Below are positions 55,731 through 64,000 of a stretch of 64,000 bases of DNA, piece by piece. The stretch spans positions 1 through 64,000 of the forward strand of contig NZ_BJMV01000002.1 of the NCBI RefSeq assembly GCF_006539345.1. The letters run 5' to 3'. Made by a program: the position numbers and the translations under genes. Each line of letters starts with the position of its first letter. Position 1 is the first letter of the stretch. The stretch comes from Acetobacter peroxydans (GTDB taxonomy: Bacteria > Pseudomonadota > Alphaproteobacteria > Acetobacterales > Acetobacteraceae). The notes under the pieces were generated by a model. The model had not been told where the DNA came from, made no database searches, and saw only the letters and a program-made list of their open reading frames with translations.

Positions 55731-57146
55731 TCAAACCCTCTCGCGAATAAAAGCAACAAGTTTACGCAAAAAACCGCTGGGTGGGCTCTCGCGAAATTCA
55801 ATATCCCCAAAGGGGCGCTCAGCGCTGGCTGCCCAGAACAGCAGCCCCGCCGCTGTAGCAAAACCGGCGGCGGCAGCAGTATTTTCTGGCAGATTGATGA
55901 TATGTTTGGGTCTGCCAAGCCTGACAGAGCGCGTGAATGCCGCCCCTGACAGCCGCCCTACGCTGACGGGCGCTCCAAGAATACGTTCGGCCAGGGGGCG
56001 TATGCCATCCAGCAGCGAGCCGCCGCCTGTCAGCACAATGCGTCCGCTGGCCGCCATGCCAAGGCCGGCGCCGTCCAGTTTTTCGCGTACGAGTTCAAGC
56101 GTTTCTTCCATGCGCGGGCGGATGATGCGGCCAAGCTGTGCCCGCGATATCTGCTCGAAATGCGGCACGTCATTGCCCAGCAGTTCCACCGTCAGCAGTT
56201 CGTCCTCCACATCGGTGGAAAGGTCGGCGCTGCCGTAAACGGTTTTCAGGCGTTCGGCATTTTCCAACGACGTGCTCAGCCCGCGTGCGATGTCGCGGGT
56301 GACATGCAGCCCTCCCACGGCAATCTGCGCCGTATGCAGGATCTGGCTGTCGCCAAACACTGCGAGCGATGTTGTGCCACCGCCCATGTCCACAACAGTT
56401 GTGCCCAGTTCGCGCTCATCCGCATCAAGCACAGACAGACCGGAGGCGAGGGGAGAGGAAACCAGTGCCTCGACTTTCAGTTCCGTTCTGGCCAGTACGG
56501 TTTCCAGGTTGAGAAGTGCGGTGGTGGCCGCGTCGATGATATGCAGGCGCGCCTTGAGCGTTTCGCACAGATGCCCGCGTGGATCGGACACGCCGTCGGT
56601 ATCGTCCACGGTAAAATCAATGGGCAGCGTATGGATGACTTCGCGCCCCTGTACTGCGGCCTGTAGTCGTCCTTCCGTGACCACACGGCGTATGTCTGCC
56701 TCCGTGACCACGCGCCCGCCAATAGGCCAGCGGACGTTGAAAAGGCGGCTGGCCGGGTGCCCGCAGGAAAGGTTGACCACCACCCGGTCTATAGGCCGTT
56801 CCGCCATGGTTTCAGCCTGTGCCACCGTGGCGCGGATAGCGGCTTCAGCCTCTTTCAGTTCCGTAATGGCGCCGCCTTTTACCCCTTCAGACTTGCGCCA
56901 GCCATAGCCGCGCACCCGCAGGGTGCCGTCAGGCTCGCCCCGGCCTATCAGGCAGGTGATCTTGCTTGAGCCGATATCCAGCACCGCCGTATAGCCGCTA
57001 CGCCATGCGTGCGCGCGCCGGTTTTTCTCGGCGGGCGGCAGCGGCAGGGGAGCGCGACTACTGTTGATGCCCGCGGCCTGACCGTTCTCAGCCCGACGTG
57101 GTGGCGTGCCGGTTGCGGGGAGGGCGCTATGCACCAGATCAGTCAT
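55731..57146 (-). CDS. ftsA: Cell division protein FtsA
   Basis: Actin-like ATPase of 471 residues that tethers FtsZ to the membrane. Actin-fold motifs: AVLDIGSSKITCLIGR (phosphate 1, near 55), VVDMGGGTTSLAVF (phosphate 2) and IVLTGGGSLLDGI (adenosine). The C-terminus FLRKLVAFIRERV is the amphipathic membrane-targeting helix. The first 50 residues before the core are Pro/Ala/Arg-rich and an extension relative to E. coli FtsA. It lies between ftsQ (35 bases upstream) and ftsZ. Confidence 0.95.
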   Translation of the reverse strand: MTDLVHSALPATGTPPRRAENGQAAGINSSRAPLPLPPAEKNRRAHAWRSGYTAVLDIGSSKITCLIGRGEPDGTLRVRGYGWRKSEGVKGGAITELKEAEAAIRATVAQAETMAERPIDRVVVNLSCGHPASRLFNVRWPIGGRVVTEADIRRVVTEGRLQAAVQGREVIHTLPIDFTVDDTDGVSDPRGHLCETLKARLHIIDAATTALLNLETVLARTELKVEALVSSPLASGLSVLDADERELGTTVVDMGGGTTSLAVFGDSQILHTAQIAVGGLHVTRDIARGLSTSLENAERLKTVYGSADLSTDVEDELLTVELLGNDVPHFEQISRAQLGRIIRPRMEETLELVREKLDGAGLGMAASGRIVLTGGGSLLDGIRPLAERILGAPVSVGRLSGAAFTRSVRLGRPKHIINLPENTAAAAGFATAAGLLFWAASAERPFGDIEFRESPPSGFLRKLVAFIRERV

Positions 57147-57181
57147 TGGGCGGGGTCTCCATAGCGGCGGGGCTGTCGGTG

Positions 57182-58057
57182 TTAATGTGTAGAGGGTTGC
57201 GCGCTCTTGGAGGCGCCGGCGGTCTGGTTGGGGGCGGTTTCTGCCGGTGGAGGCGGCGGAAGCTCCCGGATGGTCAGCCTGTCGGGCAGGCGCATGTCAA
57301 TCAGCACGACGGGACGATCCAGCAGGTGGGTCGAAGCCTGAAAAACGGCCAGCCGGTGAATGGCCGGAGCTTCCTCACCTTCAGGCAGGAGTACGGTTGC
57401 GCCGTCGCGCAGGCTCAGGTTCCAGCGTCGGTCGCTTACACGTACCGCAGCAGTAACGCGGCTGCGTACTTCGGGTTCCTGTAACAGCGTGTCGATCAGC
57501 CCCGAGGCGGCGAGATTGGCGCCGTCTCCCACGACTAAAGGCAGGTGCAGGAAGGCGGCTGCATCCTTGGTGCTGCCGTCCTGTCCGGGTACGGGTTTGC
57601 CCAGTCGGTCTATCAGTTCAAAGTGGCCCTGATGCTGCCACACAGCATAAGGCGGGCGCTCGACAAGCGTGACGTCAATTTCGCCCGAGAGATGGCGCGC
57701 TACACTGGCATGATCGACAAATGGCAGCGCGTTGAGGCGCTCACGCGCGCCAGAGACACTGAAACTCAGGATTGGCGCGCCAACCCGCGTATTCAGAGCC
57801 TGCAGAACGGCGTTTTCGTCAGTCAGGTTCGCCCCGGTGATATTGATTGCGGTTACACGCAGGGCATTTGTGCCCAGCAGCCGGTCACGCAGGGGAGAAA
57901 TCTGTTCCTGCACGACGGGCATTTGCAGGGCGTACCATCCACCTGTTGCCAGTAGGCCAATAAAAACAAGCCCCCCCACAGGCCGCAGCAACCGTTTTTG
58001 CCGCCGTAGGAACAGCTTCAGGCGCGAGGGACGATCCGGACGGGGGGCTGCTCTCAT
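57182..58057 (-). CDS. ftsQ: Cell division protein FtsQ
   Basis: Single-span membrane protein of 291 residues that recruits later division proteins. A basic cytoplasmic N-terminus (about 1-25) precedes a transmembrane segment (PVGGLVFIGLLATGGWYALQ, about 27-46). The POTRA domain starts with LRVTAINITGANLTDENAVL and the beta domain has FVDHASVARHLSGEIDVTLVERPPY-like residues. The C-terminal tail is Pro/Ala-rich. It overlaps the end of ddl by four bases (ATGA), the usual linkage in this cluster. Confidence 0.93.
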   Translation of the reverse strand: MRAAPRPDRPSRLKLFLRRQKRLLRPVGGLVFIGLLATGGWYALQMPVVQEQISPLRDRLLGTNALRVTAINITGANLTDENAVLQALNTRVGAPILSFSVSGARERLNALPFVDHASVARHLSGEIDVTLVERPPYAVWQHQGHFELIDRLGKPVPGQDGSTKDAAAFLHLPLVVGDGANLAASGLIDTLLQEPEVRSRVTAAVRVSDRRWNLSLRDGATVLLPEGEEAPAIHRLAVFQASTHLLDRPVVLIDMRLPDRLTIRELPPPPPAETAPNQTAGASKSAQPSTH

Positions 58058-58992
58058 CGACGGCAGGCGGCCTGTTCAACGAGCCAGTTGCACAGTTCGG
58101 CGTAGCTGATGCCGCAATAGGCGGCCTGCTCAGGCAGGAGCGATGTGGGTGTCATGCCGGGCTGGGTGTTGACTTCAAGCAGCACAAGACGCGGGGCGCC
58201 GGGCTGCGTATCGTCCAGCCGGAAATCCGCGCGGGATGCGCCAGTGCAGCCCAGTGCGCTGTGGGCTTCCACCGCGATCCGCATGGCCTCTGCGGCGGTC
58301 TGCGGGTCAATACGGGCGGGGAGTTCGTGGCGCGATCCGCCTGCGGCGTATTTGGCGGTGTAGTCGTAAAAACCCTCGCCGTTTCCGCACGGGGTAATGT
58401 CAGTCACGGTCAGCGCGCGGTCTCCCAGAACACCGACAGTAATCTCGCGGCCGGGGATGAAGGCTTCCACCAGAATCCGGGGGCCGTAGGCCCACTCCCG
58501 GGCGATGGTTGCGCGTGTGTTTGACCCTTCGCGGATGATGGAAACCCCGACGGAGGAGCCTTCACTCACCGGTTTGACCACGTAGGGCGGCGGCAGGGGA
58601 TCAGCCTGAGCCAGCGTGTCGGCATCCAGCACCACACCTTCGGCCACGGGGAGGCCCGCTGCCATAAACACGGCGCGCGCGGCCGCTTTGTCCATGGCCG
58701 TGGCTGAGGCGCGCACGCCCGAATGTGTATAGGCCAGCCCCATCCAGTCCAGTATGCCCTGTATGCACCCATCCTCGCCAAAACGGCCATGAAGGGCGTT
58801 GAACACGACATCGGGCTTCTGGGCGTCCAGCGCCGCCACCAGCGTTGCCAGATCGGTTCCCGCATCCAGTGTGGACACGTCATGTCCGAGGCTGGCCAGT
58901 GCTTCGGCTACACCACGACCGGAAGCGAGGCTGACCTCCCGTTCGGAGGACAGGCCCCCCATAAGGACGGTAATACGGCGGGGGCTTGTCAT
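58054..58992 (-). CDS. ddl: D-alanine--D-alanine ligase
   Basis: ATP-grasp enzyme of 312 residues that makes the D-Ala-D-Ala end of peptidoglycan precursors. Motifs are VLMGGLSSEREVSLASGRGV (N-terminal), HGRFGEDGCIQGILDW, VVKPVSEGSSVGVSII and the C-terminal LLEVNTQPGMTPTSLLPEQA. The open frame continues upstream into murB, but the ATG at 58992 overlaps the murB stop (ATGA) and begins at the conserved sequence. It is placed between murB and ftsQ as in other alphaproteobacteria. Confidence 0.96.
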   Translation of the reverse strand: MTSPRRITVLMGGLSSEREVSLASGRGVAEALASLGHDVSTLDAGTDLATLVAALDAQKPDVVFNALHGRFGEDGCIQGILDWMGLAYTHSGVRASATAMDKAAARAVFMAAGLPVAEGVVLDADTLAQADPLPPPYVVKPVSEGSSVGVSIIREGSNTRATIAREWAYGPRILVEAFIPGREITVGVLGDRALTVTDITPCGNGEGFYDYTAKYAAGGSRHELPARIDPQTAAEAMRIAVEAHSALGCTGASRADFRLDDTQPGAPRLVLLEVNTQPGMTPTSLLPEQAAYCGISYAELCNWLVEQAACRR

Positions 58993-59927
58993 TGTTCTAG
59001 AGCCTTTGTCTTGCCAAGACGCTTGATTTCCCACTGGAGCGATACGCCGCAATGCTGCGCCACGCGTGCGCGCACCTCTTCCCCCAGACCCTCGAGGTCG
59101 GCGGCGGTGGCGTGGCCGAGGTTGAGCAGGAAGTTGCAGTGTTTTTCGCTCACCTGAGCCTCCCCCATCCGCAGGCCGCGACAACCAGCGGCGTCGATCA
59201 GTTCCCACGCCTTGCGTGAGGAAACAGCCGGATCGGGGTTGCGGAATGTGGAACCACCCGTACGTGCGCGCACCGGCTGGGTGCTCTCGCGTGAGGCGCG
59301 GATTTCGGCAATGCGCGCGGTAATGTCCGCGGGGTTCGCCGGGTTCGCGCGCAGGCGCGCGCGGGTGACGGTAGCCCCTTCCGGCAGGCCGGAACGGCGG
59401 TAGCCAAACCGCAGGGCGGCGTTGTCCAGCCGGAGCAGGGTGCCGTCGCGGGTGACGATTTCGGCCCAGTCCAGAACACTGGCAATATCGCAGCCGTAAG
59501 CGCCGGCGTTCATGCGTACGGCCCCGCCGATAGCGCCGGGAATGCCACTGAGAAACTCCAGCCCGCCAAGTCCGGCGGCGGCAGCGTGTTCAGCCACGGT
59601 CGCATCCAGGCACACGCCGCCCACCACCAGAGCGTTTTCTTCTACCTCAATGGCGGCAAAGCCCCGTGCGAGGCGGATGACAAGCCCTTCTATCCCACCA
59701 TCGCGGATAATGACATTGGAGCACGCCCCCAGTGTGGTAACCGGCAGTTCAGGCGGCAGGCGCTGCATGATGGTAGCCAGATCCTGCGCATCTGCGGGCT
59801 GGTAAAGCCATTCCGCATTGCCGCCAACGCGAAACCAGGTGCGCGCGCCCAGAGGCGCCTGCGAGGTTAACCGTCCTTGCGCCTGAGCAAAGGTGTGGCG
59901 CACCATTTCATCCAGCGTAGGAGTCAT
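58989..59927 (-). CDS. murB: UDP-N-acetylenolpyruvoylglucosamine reductase
   Basis: FAD enzyme of 312 residues that reduces the enolpyruvyl group to give UDP-N-acetylmuramate, using NADPH. FAD-binding parts are [39 protein letters not shown] and [20 protein letters not shown]. The catalytic serine region reads GGSTFRNPD and the late Glu falls in [12 protein letters not shown]. It overlaps murC upstream and ddl downstream by four bases each. Confidence 0.95.
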   Translation of the reverse strand: MTPTLDEMVRHTFAQAQGRLTSQAPLGARTWFRVGGNAEWLYQPADAQDLATIMQRLPPELPVTTLGACSNVIIRDGGIEGLVIRLARGFAAIEVEENALVVGGVCLDATVAEHAAAAGLGGLEFLSGIPGAIGGAVRMNAGAYGCDIASVLDWAEIVTRDGTLLRLDNAALRFGYRRSGLPEGATVTRARLRANPANPADITARIAEIRASRESTQPVRARTGGSTFRNPDPAVSSRKAWELIDAAGCRGLRMGEAQVSEKHCNFLLNLGHATAADLEGLGEEVRARVAQHCGVSLQWEIKRLGKTKALEQ

Positions 59928-61357
59928 GCAGCACTACCGCCTTTATGCTCCGCCTTGATGGCTGCAAGCTGCGCGGGTAGGGCCTGGGCCCAGTTGGTGA
60001 TTGTGCCCGCGCCCAGACACACGACATAATCGCCGGGCTTGGCGATGGCGTTGATCATCTCGGCAAGGTGCTCGGGGCTGGAAAGCGGGACTACGGAACG
60101 GTGTCCACGGTCGCGCAGTCCTTCAATCAGACGGTCGCGGTTGACGTCAGGTAGGGGCGCTTCGCCCGCCGCGTAGACATCGGCCACGATCACGGTGTCT
60201 GCGTCGTTCATGCAGGTGCAGAAATCCGCGAACAGTGTTTGCAGGCGCGAATAACGATGCGGCTGCATGACCGCGATGACACGGCTGGCCCCGGCCTGCC
60301 GCGCGGCCTTGAGCACGGCGGCAATTTCAACCGGGTGGTGGCCGTAATCGTCGATCACGGTAATGCCGCCTGTCTCGCCCGTGCGGGTGAAGCGACGCTT
60401 GACGCCGCGGAAGCTGGCCAGACCCGAGCGGATGACATCGTCGCTGATATCCATTTCCGTCGCCACGGCCACGGCGGCCAGCGCGTTCTGCACGTTATGC
60501 GCGCCCAGCATGGGCAGGCGGAACGGCCCCGCCTTGCGCGTGCGGCGGGTGGCGCGGTCTGTCAGCGTGACCTCGAATGTGGCGCCCAGCTTGTCAGTAA
60601 TCAGTTTTTCCGCCCGCACATCCGCCTGTGGTGAAAAACCGTAGGTGACAACGCGATGGTCTGACAGGCGGGGGATCATCTGCTGCACGGCGGGGTGGTC
60701 GATGCACAGCACGGCAAAACCGTAAAATGGCACGTTGGATACAAACTGGTCGTATCCAGCCTCCATGGCCTCGGCGCTGCCCCAGTGGTCAAGATGCTCG
60801 GGGTCCATGTTGGTGACGACCGAAATGACCGAAGGCAGGCGCAGGAAGGAGCCATCGCTTTCGTCGGCTTCCACCACCATCCAGTCACCCTTACCCATGC
60901 GGGTATTGGTGCCGTAGGCTTCGATAATACCGCCGTTGATGACGGTGGGGTCGAGCCGGGCGGCTTCCAGCACGGCGGCGATCAGCGATGTGGTGGTGGT
61001 CTTGCCATGTGTGCCGCCAACGGCAATCGCCCAGCGCAGGCGCATGAGTTCGGCCAGCATTTCCGCCCGGCGCACAACCGGGATCAGCCGGGCGCGGGCG
61101 GCCACGACCTCAGGGTTGTCACGGCCTACGGCGGTGGAAATCACCACCACCTGCGCATTGCCCAGATTATCGGCGCTGTGGCCTACCGTTACGGGAATGC
61201 CCGCCGCGCGCAGGCGTTTGACATTGGCATTTTCGGCAATGTCCGAGCCCTGCACGGAGTAGCCCAGCAGGCGCAGCACCTCGGCAATCCCGGACATGCC
61301 AATGCCGCCGATACCGACAAAATGAATGGTGCCGATGCTCAGGGGCAGCGCTCTCAT
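59924..61357 (-). CDS. murC: UDP-N-acetylmuramate--L-alanine ligase
   Basis: Mur ligase of 477 residues that adds L-alanine to UDP-MurNAc. The N-terminal fold has [18 protein letters not shown], the ATP site is [19 protein letters not shown] (near 115), and further motifs are [21 protein letters not shown] and [21 protein letters not shown] place the start at the ATG at 61357, which overlaps the murG stop (ATGA); the open frame runs 20 codons further into murG. It is coupled to murB downstream in the same way. Confidence 0.96.
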   Translation of the reverse strand: MRALPLSIGTIHFVGIGGIGMSGIAEVLRLLGYSVQGSDIAENANVKRLRAAGIPVTVGHSADNLGNAQVVVISTAVGRDNPEVVAARARLIPVVRRAEMLAELMRLRWAIAVGGTHGKTTTTSLIAAVLEAARLDPTVINGGIIEAYGTNTRMGKGDWMVVEADESDGSFLRLPSVISVVTNMDPEHLDHWGSAEAMEAGYDQFVSNVPFYGFAVLCIDHPAVQQMIPRLSDHRVVTYGFSPQADVRAEKLITDKLGATFEVTLTDRATRRTRKAGPFRLPMLGAHNVQNALAAVAVATEMDISDDVIRSGLASFRGVKRRFTRTGETGGITVIDDYGHHPVEIAAVLKAARQAGASRVIAVMQPHRYSRLQTLFADFCTCMNDADTVIVADVYAAGEAPLPDVNRDRLIEGLRDRGHRSVVPLSSPEHLAEMINAIAKPGDYVVCLGAGTITNWAQALPAQLAAIKAEHKGGSAA

Positions 61358-62517
61358 GGGCTGGTTTTCTTCTCGTTGGAGGGGATTGGGGCGCAGGAGG
61401 GAAAAGTGTGCAGACATTCTTCTACTACATTGGCCAAAAGTCTGGCCGCATCAGGGCGGGCTAGTGTCGCGGATTGGGCAGCGGCGTGGCTCAGCCCCGC
61501 AAAACCGTTACCAGCATCCAGCAGTTCGCCCAGAAGGGCCGACAGGGCGCGGGGCGTGAAATCAGCCTGACGGATCATCCATCCGGCTTCGGCATCCGTC
61601 ATGGCGCGGGCGTTTTCGGTCTGTTCGTCGCTGGCCGCGATGGGCAGCGGCACCAGAATGGCAGGCCGGCCGGCGGTGGTGATTTCCGCAACGGAAGACC
61701 CACCGGCCCGCCCGATAACCAGATGGGCCGCGCGCAGGAGAGCCGGCACATCATGCAGGAAAGCTTCAACACGCGCGCTAACGCCAGCCTGTTCATAGGC
61801 GGCTCGTACGGCGGGAATATCATCCTCGCGCGCCTGTTGGGTAATGACCAGCCGTGCACGTATTGAATCGGGCAGAAGTGCTATGGCGGCAGGCACGACA
61901 TCGGAGAAAACCCGCGCCCCCAGCGAACCACCCCAGACCAGCAGGGAAATCCGGTCGTTGGGGGCTGTCCAGCCTTCGCCCGCCAGGGCTGCTATGGCGG
62001 GGCGCACAGGCATCCCGGTCAGCACGGTTCGGTAGCCCAGTGGCAACCGCGCCACGGAGGGAAAGGAGGTGGCGATGACATCCGCGAACCGGGACAGGGC
62101 GGCATTGGCCTTGCCCAGCACGGCATTGCCTTCGTGGATGACAAGGGCGGGATGGTGGCGGCCCATCATGCGCGCACCCAGCAGCGGCGGTACGGACGGA
62201 TACCCCCCAAAGCCGACAACCACATCCGGGCGGATTTCGGTCATGAGCGCGCGGGCACGCCAGGCTCCCAGAAGCAGGGTCAGTCCGGCGCGCAGGGCAC
62301 GCAGCGGGCCACGCCCGGCAACCCCAGCACCCGGCAGAATATATTGCCGTGCCGTGGCGAACACGCCGCTTGTGCGCTTGCCCGCCCGTGCATCTGTCAT
62401 GAGCACAAGGGTATGGCCGCGTTCAGCCAGAATGGTGGCCAGCGCTTCCGCCGGGAAAAAGTGACCGCCCGTGCCGCCAGCGGCAATGACAATGGTGCGT
62501 GGAGTGCTGGGCTTCAT
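61354..62517 (-). CDS. murG: Lipid II synthase: UDP-GlcNAc transferase MurG
   Basis: Peripheral membrane glycosyltransferase of 387 residues that turns lipid I into lipid II. Motifs are [16 protein letters not shown] near residue 12, [48 protein letters not shown] and [20 protein letters not shown] with [14 protein letters not shown]. The length is close to the family norm. It overlaps ftsW upstream and murC downstream by four bases. Confidence 0.96.
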   Translation of the reverse strand: MKPSTPRTIVIAAGGTGGHFFPAEALATILAERGHTLVLMTDARAGKRTSGVFATARQYILPGAGVAGRGPLRALRAGLTLLLGAWRARALMTEIRPDVVVGFGGYPSVPPLLGARMMGRHHPALVIHEGNAVLGKANAALSRFADVIATSFPSVARLPLGYRTVLTGMPVRPAIAALAGEGWTAPNDRISLLVWGGSLGARVFSDVVPAAIALLPDSIRARLVITQQAREDDIPAVRAAYEQAGVSARVEAFLHDVPALLRAAHLVIGRAGGSSVAEITTAGRPAILVPLPIAASDEQTENARAMTDAEAGWMIRQADFTPRALSALLGELLDAGNGFAGLSHAAAQSATLARPDAARLLANVVEECLHTFPSCAPIPSNEKKTSP

Positions 62518-63677
62518 GCTGATCGCCAGTGTCTGAGTGTGGTCACAAATCCATCATCCGTGCCCGTGCCACCTGTCTGATGGCGCGTGAGCGCGAGTAC
62601 CATCCCGATAGCCAGCGCTACGGACATGGCGGACGAGCCACCATAGGAAATGAATGGCAGTGTCATGCCCTTGGTCGGAATAAGATGCAAGGAAGAAGCC
62701 ATGTTGACAAATGCCTGAAGCCCGAACCCCGTCACCAGTCCTGCCGTGGCTACAATTACAAAGGGATCGCTCTCACGCATCAGGCGTAGCAGGGTGCGTA
62801 CCACAATCGTCGTAAACACCATGATGATGAGCAGGCACACGACCAGACCGTATTCCTCGCCTGCCACAGCAAAAACAAAGTCTGCATGGGCGTCCGGCAG
62901 CAGATCCTTCACTCGGCCTTCACCTGGGCCGCGCCCTAGCAGGCCGCCGTTGCCGAAGGCGCGCATGGCGGTGTCGATCTGGTAATGGTCACCCACATCG
63001 GGGTGCAGAAAGCGTTCCACACGTGAGCGGACATGCGGGAACACGAAAAAGGCCGCAACGCCGCCGCCCATCATCAGCCCGACCCCCGCCCCCACCAGTA
63101 CCAGCGGCAGGCCGTTGACGAAAAGCTGGGCCAGAAACACGGCGGTAATGACGCTCAACATACCGATATCGGGCTGGGACTTCAGCAGCAGCGCAATCAG
63201 TAAGTACAGTCCGCCTGCAATGGCCGCACCCGGCAGGATACCTATGCGGCGCGGACGGGTAAGCAGCCAGCCGGTGACAACGGCAAAACAGGGTTTGAGG
63301 AACTCGGATGGCTGGAGCGACATCAGCGGCAGGGCAATCCAGCGCCGCGCGCCTTTGATTTCAACACCATGAACAAGGGTCAGCATGGTGGCGCCAAGCA
63401 TCAGCGCCCCGCCAACCGCCGAGAGGATCAGTACCGTCCTGCGTTGCAGCGTGGAAACGGTAAAAACAATCAGCCCTGCGATCGTCAGAAACTCGACCTG
63501 CTTGAGAATGAACATGTTGCGCGATGCGCCGATACGCACTGCCACCGCCGGGCTGGCCGCCAGCATGAGAATATAGCCGAAACCGATGAGGATGAAGGCG
63601 CAGATCAGCGTGGTGCGGTCCACATTGCGCCACCACCGTGCGAAGGGCGAATCATCAAGGCGGGAGTTGCCGGACAT
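62514..63677 (-). CDS. ftsW: Peptidoglycan glycosyltransferase FtsW (SEDS family)
   Basis: Polytopic inner-membrane protein of 387 residues with about ten hydrophobic segments, acting as the septal glycan polymerase with its class B penicillin-binding partner. Family motifs: RRWIALPLMSLQPSEFLKP, KSQPDIGMLSVITAVFLAQL, FGNGGLLGRGPGEGRVKDLL and PDAHADFVFAVAGEEYGLV, LIPTKGMTLPFISYGGSSAMS. It starts within the last base of murD (TAATG) and overlaps murG by four bases, so it is tightly coupled in the operon. Confidence 0.95.
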   Translation of the reverse strand: MSGNSRLDDSPFARWWRNVDRTTLICAFILIGFGYILMLAASPAVAVRIGASRNMFILKQVEFLTIAGLIVFTVSTLQRRTVLILSAVGGALMLGATMLTLVHGVEIKGARRWIALPLMSLQPSEFLKPCFAVVTGWLLTRPRRIGILPGAAIAGGLYLLIALLLKSQPDIGMLSVITAVFLAQLFVNGLPLVLVGAGVGLMMGGGVAAFFVFPHVRSRVERFLHPDVGDHYQIDTAMRAFGNGGLLGRGPGEGRVKDLLPDAHADFVFAVAGEEYGLVVCLLIIMVFTTIVVRTLLRLMRESDPFVIVATAGLVTGFGLQAFVNMASSLHLIPTKGMTLPFISYGGSSAMSVALAIGMVLALTRHQTGGTGTDDGFVTTLRHWRSA

Positions 63678-64000
63678 TATGGTCTGTCCTGTGGGGCGGA
63701 CAGGTCGGCGGCCTGCGCCAGTGCGGCAAAGTGCTGGCCGCGTTCCTCAAAGCCGGAAAACTGGTCAAAGCTCGCGCAGGCGGGCGACAGCAGCACGACG
63801 GGCGTCTGTGTTGTCTGCGCCATGGCGTAGGCTGCGGGCACGGCCAGGGCCATGGTGTGGCACAGAGTGTACGGCACATTATGCGCGCTGAGCGTAAGGG
63901 CCAGTGCTTCGGCATCCTGCCCGATCAGGAAGGCATGGCGAACCCGCCCGAACAGGGGGGCCAGCGGCTCTATACCGCCCGCCTTGGCAACGCCTCCCGC
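63677..64000 (-). CDS. murD: UDP-N-acetylmuramoylalanine--D-glutamate ligase, C-terminal part (continues beyond window)
   Basis: The last 107 codons of murD run off the right edge of the window. Translation gives [35 protein letters not shown], and the family's C-terminal block [20 protein letters not shown] with GQHFAAL. These identify MurD, which adds D-glutamate to UDP-MurNAc-L-Ala. The stop codon TAA shares its first base position with the ftsW start on the minus strand (TAATG), giving translational coupling. Confidence 0.93.
   Translation of the reverse strand, partial: AGGVAKAGGIEPLAPLFGRVRHAFLIGQDAEALALTLSAHNVPYTLCHTMALAVPAAYAMAQTTQTPVVLLSPACASFDQFSGFEERGQHFAALAQAADLSAPQDRP

Overview
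The window looks like an ordinary chromosomal segment of an acetic acid bacterium (Acetobacteraceae; Komagataeibacter, Gluconacetobacter or Acetobacter type). The evidence is the high-GC coding style, an alphaproteobacterial division/cell-wall cluster joined to lpxC, bamD, recN and ligA, a pyruvate phosphate dikinase with its regulator, and a LuxI/LuxR pair of the kind described as GinI/GinR in Gluconacetobacter. The genus is inferred from memory of families, not from a search. No rRNA, tRNA or CRISPR array was found.

Layout. 0.1-3.5 kb: a PAS-GGDEF-EAL protein with a degenerate GGDEF site, followed by a soluble chemoreceptor gene broken near its 3' end by one extra base. 3.6-6.7 kb: a LysR regulator, then a YqjI-like PadR metal regulator and a YqjH-like siderophore-interacting ferric reductase behind a long palindrome, then arfB. 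6.7-15.1 kb: a minus-strand catabolic cluster (M20 deacetylase, GMC oxidoreductase, NCS1 permease, RidA, aldehyde dehydrogenase, flavin monooxygenase, DUF1028) whose substrate is unknown; two of its promoter regions share a 10-base motif.

15.2-19.0 kb is the accessory region. An AT-rich block carries an unrecognised 215-residue gene, a luxR and a luxI, and is bordered on both sides by pieces of IS5-family transposase genes. An internally deleted IS3-family (IS407-type) element sits between the pieces on the right. This is the strongest candidate for something undescribed in the window.

19.0-30.1 kb: a zinc-dependent AspA/AstE-like deacylase, a DEAD-box-type helicase with a DEGD motif, an ELM1-like protein, serB, miaA, the branched-chain amino acid operon ilvB-ilvN-ilvC with a strong terminator, and a DNA photolyase. 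30.1-36.4 kb: a copper-resistance region. A small secreted His/Met/Cys-containing protein, multicopper oxidase CopA, outer-membrane CopB and a CsoR-type regulator run leftward, and a Cu(I) P-type ATPase runs rightward from a shared promoter region holding a CsoR-like operator candidate. 36.4-43.9 kb: NAD salvage genes pncA and pncB around gltX, a class II DAHP synthase, a YigZ-family protein and three uncharacterised small proteins, two of them secreted. 44.0-47.6 kb: ppdK and its regulator, separated by an intrinsic-terminator-like hairpin.

47.7-64.0 kb is entirely minus strand. In transcription order it is murD (partial), ftsW, murG, murC, murB, ddl, ftsQ, ftsA, ftsZ, lpxC, bamD, recN, ligA. 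From murD to ftsQ every junction is a start/stop overlap, indicating one translationally coupled operon for peptidoglycan precursor synthesis and septation.
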